Below are positions 36,812-45,096 of a DNA stretch of 64,000 nt, in pieces (the stretch's first letter is position 1; each line of letters starts with the position of its first letter). The notes beneath the pieces are model-generated. The model saw only the letters and a program-made list of their open reading frames with translations, ran no database searches and was not told where the DNA came from. This stretch comes from an uncultured Novosphingobium sp. GTDB lineage: Bacteria; Pseudomonadota; Alphaproteobacteria; Sphingomonadales; Sphingomonadaceae. The translations under genes were made by a program, and so were the position numbers. The stretch spans positions 1-64,000 of the forward strand of contig CAMPHR010000006.1 in the NCBI GenBank assembly GCA_946886075.1, written 5' to 3'.

Positions 36812-37684
36812 TTATCTCGCCACTTCCTTAATGATTTCCGCCGCCGAAAACCTCACGCTGCCGGAAAATTCCTCACCCTCCAAAAGCCACCGCACATCCG
36901 GCGTCCCGGGCATATTCACCGCATCCGTCCCATGCGTCACCGGCTCGACACAGAAGAAATCGGCGTCCTCCGGACTATACACAACCGTATGCCTGAAGAC
37001 CGGATCGGCGATCATCTCCAGTGACACGCCCCGGCAGGGCCAATCGATCCGCAGCGGGCCAGTCCGGTCGGTATAAACCGTATCCACCGCCCGCTCGTTC
37101 ACCGCCGCGCCTTCCCACCAGTCCCGCGCCTCATCCCGCTGATCCAGCTGTTTGGGCAGACAGTCCGCGCTGTTCTGCCACTCGCCGCGATGCAAGCCAT
37201 GATAGACAGTGTCGGCGTCGCGCGGGAAATAAGGGTGAAAGCCAAGTCCGGCAGGCATCGCCTCTTCCGCCAGATTGACGACGGACAGCGTCATCGTCAG
37301 GCCGTCCCGGCAAAGCTCGAAACGCTGCTCCGCGCGATACGGCCAAGGCCATTCGCCACCCGAATATTGATGCGCGAGCGTGGCGCTGCTCCCGTCAGCT
37401 TTCGTCACCTTCCAGGGCGCCAACCAGCCAAAACCATGAAGCGTATGAGGATGGTCTGTGCCAGGAAAGTTGGGGGCAAGCGCCACCGTCCTCTCCCCCG
37501 CCTGAAACCGTCCTAGCGCTATCCGGTTGGAGAAGGGGAGGAGAGGGAAGCAGGCGGCGTCCAACACTGACGGTCCCTCGGTACGCCGGAAGAGGGGCAT
37601 TCCTCTCCAATCGAACCGCAGCACCGACCCGCCCCTCTCAGGCGCGATGTCGATCCGGTAATCGCCTGCTTCCAGCGTCAGCAT
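36812..37684 (-). CDS. aldose 1-epimerase (galactose mutarotase-like)
   Basis: A 290-residue aldose epimerase-family protein interconverting alpha and beta anomers of the incoming sugar before the isomerase. The conserved substrate segments are DHPHTLHGFGW, LGFHPYFPRD and FFCVEPVTHGTDAVNMPG, containing the catalytic His and Glu of the family. Its ATG overlaps the xylA stop (TGATG), so it is the third gene of xylB-xylA-epimerase. Frame extends upstream into xylA but homologs start at MLTLEAGDY. Confidence 0.85.
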   Translation of the reverse strand: MLTLEAGDYRIDIAPERGGSVLRFDWRGMPLFRRTEGPSVLDAACFPLLPFSNRIALGRFQAGERTVALAPNFPGTDHPHTLHGFGWLAPWKVTKADGSSATLAHQYSGGEWPWPYRAEQRFELCRDGLTMTLSVVNLAEEAMPAGLGFHPYFPRDADTVYHGLHRGEWQNSADCLPKQLDQRDEARDWWEGAAVNERAVDTVYTDRTGPLRIDWPCRGVSLEMIADPVFRHTVVYSPEDADFFCVEPVTHGTDAVNMPGTPDVRWLLEGEEFSGSVRFSAAEIIKEVAR

Positions 37685-38997
37685 CAGAAGCGGTTCATCA
37701 TATTCTCTAGCCATTCCTGGCGGCCGGACTGCGGCTGCGGCTGCAAGTCGCGTTCGGCCGCCAAATCGGCGATCGACGCCAGCGTTGCGTCTCCCTTGTG
37801 GATAGCCTGGCCAAGCTCGCCCTTCCATCCGGCGTAGCGTTCCGCCCGGAACGCATCGACCCGGCCGTCCTCGATGATCGCAGCCGCTTTCACCAGTGCA
37901 AGGGCGATCGTGTCGATCCCGCCGATATGACCATGGAAAAGGTCAACCGCATCCATGCTCTGGCGGCGTACCTTCGCATCGAAATTGAAGCCGCCGGTGG
38001 TGAATCCGCCCGCACGGATGATCTCCAGCATGGCGAGCGTCAATTCCTCCACCGAGTTGGGGAACTGGTCGGTATCCCACCCATTCTGATGGTCGCCGCG
38101 ATTGGCGTCGATGGAACCGAAAATGCCCAGCGCGCGGGCCATCGCGATCTCATGTTCGAAAGTATGGCCCGACAGGGTCGCGTGATTGGCTTCGATATTC
38201 ACGCAGACTTCCTTTTCCAGGCCGAAGCGCTTCAGGAAGCCGTAAACGGTCTGCGTATCGAAATCATATTGATGCTTGGTCGGTTCGTGCGGCTTGGGTT
38301 CGATCAGGATCGTGCCCTTGAACCCGATGCGGTGCTTGTGATCGACGACCAGGCTGAGGAATCGCCCGAAATTTTCCTGCTCGGTGCCGACTTCCGTGTT
38401 GAGGATCGTGTCATATCCTTCGCGGCCGCCCCACAGAACGTAATTCTGGCCGCCCAGGCGATGGGTCGCTTCCAGCGCATCGCGAACTTGGCTCGCGGCC
38501 CATGCATAGACCTCGGGATCAGGATTGGTCGCCGCGCCAGCCATGTAGCGCGGATGGCTGAAGAGATTGGCGGTGCCCCAAAGCAGCTTGCGGCCATGCT
38601 TGGCCTGCAGTTCCTCCAGATGGTCCACCGCTTCGGCGAAGCTCTTGCGGAACGCGCCGATATCGTTGGCGTCCGCCATGACATCGACATCGTGGAAGCA
38701 GTAGAAGGGCAGGTCCAGCTTCTCCACGAACGCCAGCGCAGCGTCCCGCTTTGCACGCGCCGCGGTGGAGTCGTTCGGGCCTGCGTGCCAAGGGCGGCGG
38801 AAGGTCCCGCCGCCGAACACATCGCTGCCCGGCCAGCAGAATGTGTGCCAGAAGCAGACGGCGAAGCGGAGATGATCCTCCATCCGCTTGCCAAGGACGA
38901 CGCGATCCTTGTCGTAATAACGATAGGCAAGGTCGTTGGTGCTATCGGGTCCTTCATAGCGGACGGTGGCGAATTCGGCGAAATAGTCAGCGGACAT
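37684..38997 (-). CDS. xylA: xylose isomerase
   Basis: A 437-residue xylose isomerase of the longer class II type, converting D-xylose to D-xylulose with two divalent metals. The signature FCFHDVD region reads [34 protein letters not shown] carries the first metal ligand and catalytic lysine, and [17 protein letters not shown] and GSIDANRGD the others. It lies nine bases after xylB and overlaps the epimerase gene. Its presence means xylose is used by the isomerase route. Confidence 0.96.
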   Translation of the reverse strand: MSADYFAEFATVRYEGPDSTNDLAYRYYDKDRVVLGKRMEDHLRFAVCFWHTFCWPGSDVFGGGTFRRPWHAGPNDSTAARAKRDAALAFVEKLDLPFYCFHDVDVMADANDIGAFRKSFAEAVDHLEELQAKHGRKLLWGTANLFSHPRYMAGAATNPDPEVYAWAASQVRDALEATHRLGGQNYVLWGGREGYDTILNTEVGTEQENFGRFLSLVVDHKHRIGFKGTILIEPKPHEPTKHQYDFDTQTVYGFLKRFGLEKEVCVNIEANHATLSGHTFEHEIAMARALGIFGSIDANRGDHQNGWDTDQFPNSVEELTLAMLEIIRAGGFTTGGFNFDAKVRRQSMDAVDLFHGHIGGIDTIALALVKAAAIIEDGRVDAFRAERYAGWKGELGQAIHKGDATLASIADLAAERDLQPQPQSGRQEWLENMMNRF

Positions 38998-39006
38998 GGG
39001 AAATCC

Positions 39007-40452
39007 TCATTGGAAAGATTTGAGCGCGGAATAGGCTGCGCGGAAACGGGACAGACGAGGCGTCAATCGGTCGACCAGAGCGGGATCGGGTTCGACAACA
39101 TGTGCAATCGGGGGAGGGGCGCAGGCTTCGGCAACGCTGGCGCCCGTCACTGCCATCAAGGCGAGCTTGGCTGCGCCGAGAGCCGGTCCGACCTCTCCGC
39201 CGTCCAGATAAGCGAGCCTGACGTTCAGCGCCGATGCCAATATCCGCCCCCAATAACGAGAGCGGGCTCCTCCGCCCATGACGGACAGCTGGTCTATGGT
39301 CGTACCCGCCTCTCGCAGCACGGCCATGCCATCCGCATGGGCAAAGGCCACGCCTTCCAGCACTGCGGCAGCAATGCGGGCTTTGTCTGTTTGGTTGTCG
39401 ATCCCCAGCAATGCAGCGCGGACGTGGGGGTTATTATGTGGAGTACGCTCGCCCGACAGATAGGGCAGGAACAGTTCGGGCCCTGTTGCAGGACCTGCTG
39501 CCTCAGCCAGCGCGAAAAAAGCTGCGGGGCCATCCAAGCCCGTCGCCCGGACTCCCCAGTCCACGCAAGAGGCGGCAGATAGATGCACGCTCATCTGGTG
39601 CCACATGCCGGGCAAGCAGTGGCAGAAGGCGTGGACCGCGCGCTCCGGGTTTGGACGAAAATCATTTGTCGCGACGAAAATGACGCCTGATGTGCCGAGG
39701 GAAAGCAGCGCGTCCCCATCGTTCACGACGCCAACCCCGGCTGCTCCCGCCGCATTGTCGCCACCGCCCGCAATAACGGCGACCGCGTCCATACCCCAGG
39801 CTGAGGCGACTTCCGGGCGCAGCGTTCCCGTGATTTCGGTGCCTTCGAAAAGCTGAGGCATGTGATCGCGGGTGAGCCCGGTCGCGTTGAGCATGGCATC
39901 GCTCCAATCGCGTTCCGCAACATCCAACCACAGCGTGCCGGCGCTGTCCGCCATGTCAGACGCCTTGTCCCCTGTCATGCACAGGCGAACATAATCCTTG
40001 GGCAGCAGCACGGTGCGGATCTGGTCAAAGAGGGCCCGCTCCTGCTGTCTGGTCCAGAGTAGCTTGGGCGCAGTGAAACCCGGCATGGCGAGATTACCGG
40101 TGATCGTGCGAGAATCCGGGACCAGTTCCTCCAGCTCTTCGCACTGGGCGAAGCTGCGGCCGTCATTCCAAAGGATTGCAGGCCGCAACGGCTTGTCGTC
40201 CGCGCCCAGCAATGTTGCACCATGCATTTGCCCCGCAAGGCCGATGCCACGCACCTGAGCACGAATCGCAGGGTCCAGTGCAAGGACGGCACGCTGTGTC
40301 GCCTCCCACCAGTCCTCCGGAGCCTGCTCCGACCAGAGTGGATGGGGATTGGAGACGTTGAGCGGTACAGTCTCTAGCGCCGCGACCCGCCCGTCTCGTC
40401 CGACGATGACGGCTTTGATGCCGGAAGTTCCAATGTCGATGCCGAGAAACAT
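39007..40452 (-). CDS. xylB: xylulokinase
   Basis: A 481-residue FGGY-family kinase phosphorylating D-xylulose to xylulose-5-phosphate. MFLGIDIGTSGIKAVIVGRD is the phosphate-binding start; GLAGQMHGATLLGAD is the conserved xylulokinase block and VMGGGARSRYWGRILASAL the C-terminal ATP-site signature. The frame is open to 40644, but the fold begins at MFLG. First gene of the xylB-xylA-epimerase operon; a LacI operator-like palindrome at 40479 lies about 27 bases upstream. Confidence 0.94.
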   Translation of the reverse strand: MFLGIDIGTSGIKAVIVGRDGRVAALETVPLNVSNPHPLWSEQAPEDWWEATQRAVLALDPAIRAQVRGIGLAGQMHGATLLGADDKPLRPAILWNDGRSFAQCEELEELVPDSRTITGNLAMPGFTAPKLLWTRQQERALFDQIRTVLLPKDYVRLCMTGDKASDMADSAGTLWLDVAERDWSDAMLNATGLTRDHMPQLFEGTEITGTLRPEVASAWGMDAVAVIAGGGDNAAGAAGVGVVNDGDALLSLGTSGVIFVATNDFRPNPERAVHAFCHCLPGMWHQMSVHLSAASCVDWGVRATGLDGPAAFFALAEAAGPATGPELFLPYLSGERTPHNNPHVRAALLGIDNQTDKARIAAAVLEGVAFAHADGMAVLREAGTTIDQLSVMGGGARSRYWGRILASALNVRLAYLDGGEVGPALGAAKLALMAVTGASVAEACAPPPIAHVVEPDPALVDRLTPRLSRFRAAYSALKSFQ

Positions 40453-40478
40453 ACTTATACCTGTATTTTGGAGCGGCA

Positions 40479-40492
40479 AGGTAGCGCTATCA
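40479..40492. promoter_or_regulatory. LacI-family operator before xylB
   Basis: AGGTAGCGCTATCA (reverse TGATAGCGCTACCT) fits the LacI operator pattern with one departure at an end position and shares the AGCGCT centre with the porter operator. Its location just before xylB ties the operon to the LacI regulator at 35608. Confidence 0.65.
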
Positions 40493-40721
40493 TGGAGAGC
40501 GATGCAAGGGCTTATGTGGGCTGGTCCATTGCTGTCCACTATACAGCTGCGCTCCGCGATGATCCACTTGTGAGGATGGTTCGCCAAGCGCCGCAACGGC
40601 ATTTGTTCTGGCGATCCCGAGTCACTTGCCAACATCCTGGCCAACCATCATGAAGGGCCGATACTCTTTCTGCCTGGCAGTGACCAGGAAGACCGCACCT
40701 AGCTCCTTTCAAATGCGGCAT

Positions 40722-40910
40722 AAGGAAGAAATTCACGACGCTCGAATATCAAGCCGACGGCCTCTCCATGAAAAGCAGGCTGTATGTGGATGCGGCGCGT
40801 TCAGGGAAACGGGCGGGCATATTGGTGTTTCCAGAAGCGACCGGCTTGGGCGGCCACGCCTGTGAGCGTGCGGAGCAGCTTGCTCGATTAAGAGGCGGCC
40901 AATCCAAAAT
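40722..40910 (+). pseudogene. dienelactone hydrolase relic
   Basis: The frame reads LEYQADGLSMKSRLYVDAAR then GKRAGILVFPEATGLGGHAC and ERAEQLARLRGG, the N-terminal part of dienelactone hydrolase family proteins (GVLVFPE-x-GL-x-H-x-ERA-LA-LGY). Homology ends near 40900, before the catalytic Cys, and a stop follows. No start codon with ribosome site is evident. Confidence 0.65.
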
Positions 40911-40944
40911 ATAATTTCCTTGCGCGCGAGCATTATAATTATCC

Positions 40945-41070
40945 CCGCAAAGCCATCGCCAACGGTCTGCCCGAAGGACCGCTCCGGGGGTGCCGTTCCT
41001 TCTGAAAGATGTCATCATCTTCATCGGAGGTGAGGTGACGGGGGCGGCAGTCGATATTATCGGCGGCTGA
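40945..41070 (+). pseudogene. amidase-signature relic
   Basis: KAIANGLPEGPLRG and, after a one-base frameshift within a G-run at about 40990, VPFLLKDV match the amidase-signature segment (GPLRGVPFLLKD), the site of the catalytic lysine. A short tail VTGAAVDIIGG follows before a stop. Too short to be functional. Confidence 0.6.
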
Positions 41071-41232
41071 ATGATGAGGTTGACGAAGAGCTTGACTGGA
41101 GGTTGTCAGCCGTCAACAGTCTGCCGAATTTTGGAGCATATGTCATGAAGGCCCCGCCTCGTTGCACCCCGTTCGTCTCTGTCGCGGCGTCGCCCCGACC
41201 GATCTGCCCCGGCGCGGCCAACCCGAGGAACG

Positions 41233-42501
41233 ATGCGCATGCATGACCGGGATGGTTTGAGCAGCCGGGCGAAGCGGCGTCGTGGTGGCATGCTGCTGCG
41301 AGCCATGCTCGCGCAGAATGTCGGCACCGGCTGTGCGTTCGGTGGCATGGGCGTCAGCGTTCTGGCGATGCAGGACCGGTTTCATTCTTCCTTGGGGATG
41401 GTCACCATGGCATTGTCACTGACCGTCCTCTCCATGACGGCGCTTGGTCCGGTGGTGGCGAGCCTCATCAATCGGCTTGGCCTCAGGACCGTGATGACAA
41501 GCGGCGTGGCAATGTCGCTGGTGGGGTATCTTGCGCTTGCCTATGCGCCGACCATGTCGCTTGCGCTTGCCGCCTGTGGATTGTTGATTGGTCCCGGCGC
41601 CGCCCTGTTCGCCGTCCTGCCACCTGCGGTCCTTGCTAGCGGCTGGTATCCACATAATCGCGGCAAGGTGATGGGCATCGCTTATCTTCCCCTGTTCCTG
41701 ACGCTGATACCGTTGTTCGGGGTGAGCATCATTCAGCGGCAGGGCCTGACCGCCTTCTTCCTGTCCTTGGTCGTGCTGCACCTCTTGTTGTTGCCGCTCA
41801 TGCTTGGTGTCGCGGATCCTCCGGCAGAGCTTATGGAAGAGTCAGACGCTGGCACAGCTTCCACCGGATCGGCGCCGGTCGTCATTCTGGGCAGCCTGCT
41901 GTTCTGGCTAATCGTGCTGGGGAATGGCATTTTGAACGGCACCTCCATCACGGGGTCCGCCCATCTGCTACCCATCGTGGAGGGATATGGCGTATCGATA
42001 GAGACCGGCGCGATTCTGCTTTCGATTTCGGGCGCGGCTAGCATATTGGGTTCGTTGATGGCGGGCTATGCCGCCGACCGGCTGGGGCCGGCGAGAACGC
42101 TGAGCCTGGTCGCAATTGGCTTTGCCGTGGCATGGACGCTCTTCGCGATGAGCGGATGGGTGCCTGTTCTACTGCTGTCTTCGTTTCTGATCGGCTTTTG
42201 CGGAGCTTCGGTTTTTCCGCCCATCAGCGCGCTGGTCGTGCAGATATTCGGCATCGACGCTCTGCCAAAGGTTCTGGGGTTGCTGGGCGTCATGACGCTG
42301 CCCTTTACCTTCGTCATGTCGCCAGCCGCTGGCTGGCTGCACGATCTGTCGGGCAATTATGATACCGCTTCCGCCGTTCTGGTGGCGGCCTGCTCGGTTG
42401 CGGCGGTGACGTTCCTGGGAATGAACCGTCATCTCTCGGGCAAAAGGGAGGTCGCGCCCGACCTGTCCAGCGGTCTTCTTTTGCCTGCGGACCCAAGATG
42501 A
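41233..42501 (+). CDS. MFS transporter, monocarboxylate/oxalate-formate-antiporter type
   Basis: A 422-residue major-facilitator protein with 12 hydrophobic helices and a long central loop (PPAELMEESDAGTASTGSAP). It lacks sugar-porter signatures; GWYPHNRGKVMGIAYLP in helix 4-5 and YGVSIETGAILLSISGAASI in the second half fit the monocarboxylate/OFA-like MFS group. Substrate unknown, perhaps an organic acid. Lies apart from both neighbouring operons with relics before it. Confidence 0.78.
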   Translation: MRMHDRDGLSSRAKRRRGGMLLRAMLAQNVGTGCAFGGMGVSVLAMQDRFHSSLGMVTMALSLTVLSMTALGPVVASLINRLGLRTVMTSGVAMSLVGYLALAYAPTMSLALAACGLLIGPGAALFAVLPPAVLASGWYPHNRGKVMGIAYLPLFLTLIPLFGVSIIQRQGLTAFFLSLVVLHLLLLPLMLGVADPPAELMEESDAGTASTGSAPVVILGSLLFWLIVLGNGILNGTSITGSAHLLPIVEGYGVSIETGAILLSISGAASILGSLMAGYAADRLGPARTLSLVAIGFAVAWTLFAMSGWVPVLLLSSFLIGFCGASVFPPISALVVQIFGIDALPKVLGLLGVMTLPFTFVMSPAAGWLHDLSGNYDTASAVLVAACSVAAVTFLGMNRHLSGKREVAPDLSSGLLLPADPR

Positions 42502-42540
42502 TCCTCAGCCGTTATATGGAACATCAACGGGAGAGAGACT

Positions 42541-42837
42541 ATGATCCGCACATCTACCTTCATCGCTACCGTCGCCATGGGCCTCGCGCTGTCAGCCTGC
42601 GGCGGGAAGGGCGATGACAAGCTCGGCGAGCAAGCCCAGGAAGCCATGGAGAACAGGGCGGACAAAATGGATGCCATGGCCGACAATATGAGCGGTACCG
42701 CTGAAGACATGATGCAGGCAAATGCGGATGCCATGCGGGAAGCTGGAGAAGCGAAGGAAGAAGCGATCGACCGGTCCGACGTCAATGCAGACGCCTTGTC
42801 AAAGGCTGAACGCGAGAAGATCGTGAACGGAAACTAA
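42541..42837 (+). CDS. small lipoprotein
   Basis: A 98-residue protein with a lipoprotein signal (MIRTSTFIATVAMGLALSAC, lipobox LSAC with Cys20). The mature part is highly charged and alpha-helical (EQAQEAMENRADKMDAMADN), likely a coiled coil in the periplasm. No characterised family recognised. GGGAGAG lies before the ATG, 39 bases after the MFS stop. Confidence 0.75.
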   Translation: MIRTSTFIATVAMGLALSACGGKGDDKLGEQAQEAMENRADKMDAMADNMSGTAEDMMQANADAMREAGEAKEEAIDRSDVNADALSKAEREKIVNGN

Positions 42838-43385
42838 GGGGCGACCACGCCTTAGGGAGCGGGCGAACCGCTCCTCAGGTCCCAGTTCAAGCATTCGGCG
42901 ATGCACCGGGCCAATCCGCGCGAGGCAACTGCCTTTCGCCGGGGACCGGTGGAATTCTACATATTCCGGCGCGAAATCCCTGGGTCCGATAGACCAGCTG
43001 AGCGACTTCTCGAGCATGAGCATCATCCTGTTTCCGCGTCATCGCGCGGGAGCGGTCGGATAGCGCGGCTCTGCCTGAGGCGGCATGCCTGCTGGCCAGG
43101 TGACACGTCGCCACCTTCATATTCCGGCGGCGTCTTCCTGCGTGGACACGCCTTGCCATCGGCTCCGAGCATGCCGCGCAGAGCTACGTGTTCAGCGCCA
43201 CCCCGCAATTGCAATGAAATGAAACGGCGATGTTTACATTGGCGGGCTGTTCTAACTATAGTGGCAATATCAAGCAGCGGGACAGCCGCCTGTCATGTTG
43301 CGCCTGATTAACATGCGGAGCAAAGGACCGCGGGACGCTCGTCCCGCCCAGAGCCGAGCCGATTGAATGTGGACGAGGAGATCAC
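42838..43385. other. gap before GH35; promoter element near its end
   Basis: No gene is supported between the lipoprotein and GH35. Minus-strand frames in 42800-43160 have no recognisable homology. The promoter-like copy D is at 43230-43262. Confidence 0.5.
43230..43262 (+). promoter_or_regulatory. promoter with repeated element, copy D (before GH35)
   Basis: ATGTTTACAT is a variant of the CTGTTTACTT word found before the receptor and the two GH3 genes. Here the layout of a sigma-70-type promoter is clearest: TTTACA (43233-43238), 18-base spacer, TATAGT (43257-43262). It lies 124 bases before GH35. Confidence 0.55.
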
Positions 43386-44993
43386 GTGCGCCAATCTTTC
43401 CGTTTAATGACGCTCATGCTGTGCAGCGTCGCCCTTGCCGGACAAGCTTTCGCGGGTGAAATGCCGCGTCTTCGGACGGAAAATGGCCGCCACGCCCTGA
43501 TGGTCGATGGCAAGCCCTTTCTGATGCTGGGCGCGCAGGTGCATAACAGCAGCAACTATCCCGCGGTGCTGCCGCAGGTTTGGCCGGTTATGCATGCGCT
43601 GAGCGCGAACACCGTCGAGGTCCCGGTTGCCTGGGAACAGTTTGAGCCCACCGAGGGCAAGTTCGACTATAGCTGGGTCGATACGCTGCTGGCGCAGGCC
43701 CGCAAGAACGACATGCGCGTCGTCCTGCTGTGGTTTGGCAGCTGGAAGAATGGCGAATCGACCTACACGCCTGAATGGGTGAAGGCCGACACGACGCGTT
43801 TCCCGCGCCTGATGCGCCGCGATGGACGCCCGACGCGAACCCTGTCTCCCCTGGGCGAAGAGACGCTCAAGGCCGATCGCAAGGCTTTCACGGCGCTGAT
43901 GCGGCATCTGCGTGAGACGGACCCCAAACATACGGTGATCATGGTCCAGGTCGAAAACGAGATCGGCAGCCATGGCGTCTCCCGTGACTATTCGCCCGAG
44001 GCAGACCGGCTGTTCGCGCAGCCGGTGCCCGAAGATGTCCGGATCGCGTCGGGCAAGCCAGCAGGCACCTGGGCAGAAGCGTTCGGCAAGGAAGCGGACC
44101 AGGCATTTGCGGCGTGGACCTATGCGCGTTTCGTGCAGCAGATCGCGGTAGCGGGCAAGGCCGAAAAGAACCTGCCGCTCTACACCAATGCTGCCGTATT
44201 CGATGCGACGGGCACGTCCACGGCGGCTCACGTCGCGAGTGGCGGCCCGAACTGGAATGTCCTGCCCATCTGGAAGACCGTCGCGCCTGCGCTCGACCTG
44301 ATCGGTCCTGACCTTTATCTGCCGATGGAAAAAATCTATCTGGGCCTGCTCGATCGCTACACCCGCCCTGACAATGCGCTGTTCGTTCCTGAAACGAGTA
44401 ACGCGGCATGGGCCGCGCGCTTCTTCTGGTCCGCGCTTGGCCGCGGGGCGATTGGTTTCGCGCCGTTCGGCATGGATACGACCAGCTATTCCAACTATCC
44501 GCTTGGAACGCGTAAGCTGGACGCCGCGACGATCGAAGCCTTCGCCGCGCCATATCGCCTGTTCCGTCCGATCGCGAGCGACTGGGCGGCAATCGCCAGC
44601 ACAAATCCTACCTGGGGCACTGCGAAGAACAATGCAGGCGAGGACTCCACGACCATGGGCAACTGGAAGATTTCGGTAAGCTATGGCCGCAACAGTTTCG
44701 AAGTGCCCGCTTGGCCGGGCATGGAGCCGCCGCCATGGGCCAAGGAACCCGTCGGCGGCGGGGTCGTCGCGCAACTGGGTCCCAACGAGTTCCTGCTCGC
44801 CGGTCAGTATAGCCGCTTCCAATTCGCGCCGACCGATCCGGCGGCCAACGGGCAGATATTGAGCGCGGAGGAGGGGACCTTTGTAAACGGCCGTTGGGAA
44901 GCACAGCGCCGCTGGAACGGTGACCAGATAGCGTCCGGCTTCAACTTCAGCGAACAGCCTGCTCTGCTTCGCGTGAGGCTGTCGACCTATTGA
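43386..44993 (+). CDS. GH35 beta-galactosidase-like hydrolase with DUF5597-type C-terminus
   Basis: A 535-residue secreted hydrolase of the GH35/GH42-like clan A group, removing terminal beta-galactose or a related sugar. Sec signal to about residue 24. The acid/base glutamate is in IMVQVENEIGSHG (residue about 191, the second Glu) and the nucleophile in LFVPETSNAAWAARF (about 338). The last 150 residues form the DUF5597-like beta-rich domain of this subgroup. Start is GTG with GAGGAG upstream. It may remove side-chain galactose from xylan or xyloglucan. Confidence 0.85.
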   Translation: MRQSFRLMTLMLCSVALAGQAFAGEMPRLRTENGRHALMVDGKPFLMLGAQVHNSSNYPAVLPQVWPVMHALSANTVEVPVAWEQFEPTEGKFDYSWVDTLLAQARKNDMRVVLLWFGSWKNGESTYTPEWVKADTTRFPRLMRRDGRPTRTLSPLGEETLKADRKAFTALMRHLRETDPKHTVIMVQVENEIGSHGVSRDYSPEADRLFAQPVPEDVRIASGKPAGTWAEAFGKEADQAFAAWTYARFVQQIAVAGKAEKNLPLYTNAAVFDATGTSTAAHVASGGPNWNVLPIWKTVAPALDLIGPDLYLPMEKIYLGLLDRYTRPDNALFVPETSNAAWAARFFWSALGRGAIGFAPFGMDTTSYSNYPLGTRKLDAATIEAFAAPYRLFRPIASDWAAIASTNPTWGTAKNNAGEDSTTMGNWKISVSYGRNSFEVPAWPGMEPPPWAKEPVGGGVVAQLGPNEFLLAGQYSRFQFAPTDPAANGQILSAEEGTFVNGRWEAQRRWNGDQIASGFNFSEQPALLRVRLSTY

Positions 44994-45006
44994 GGTTTTC
45001 GGTGCC

Positions 45007-45034
45007 GGGCGCGGATGACCTGTCCTCCGCGCCC
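45007..45034 (+). terminator. strong hairpin between GH35 and GH43
   Basis: GGGCGCGGA (45007-45015) and TCCGCGCCC (45026-45034) are perfectly complementary, ten-base loop. No T-tract follows, so it may be an mRNA-stabilising or partial-termination element. Confidence 0.5.
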
Positions 45035-45056
45035 GTTCCAGACCATCGTCTTGAGA

Positions 45057-45070
45057 TTAAAGCGCTTCCT
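45057..45070. promoter_or_regulatory. weak LacI-type operator before GH43
   Basis: TTAAAGCGCTTCCT has the LacI centre AAGCGCTT, but its two end positions depart from TGNNANCGNTNNCA. It lies about 27 bases before the GH43 start. Possible third target of the LacI regulator. Confidence 0.35.
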
Positions 45071-45096
45071 GGCGAGCCGATGGAGGAATTATCGAT

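Larger units (their letters stand above)
40493..41232. other. gene graveyard between xylB and the second MFS gene
   Basis: This 740-base gap holds the dienelactone hydrolase and amidase relics listed separately. I see no intact gene; the last 150 bases should contain the MFS promoter, but no clear box is visible. Confidence 0.5.

Noticed and set aside
37798..39582. 594-codon plus-strand frame over xylA/xylB
   Set aside because: Antisense to two clear enzymes; no protein family recognised.
34173..40452. Oxidative (xylonate) xylose pathway
   Set aside because: Only isomerase-route genes (xylA, xylB) are present; no xylose dehydrogenase or xylonate dehydratase was seen.
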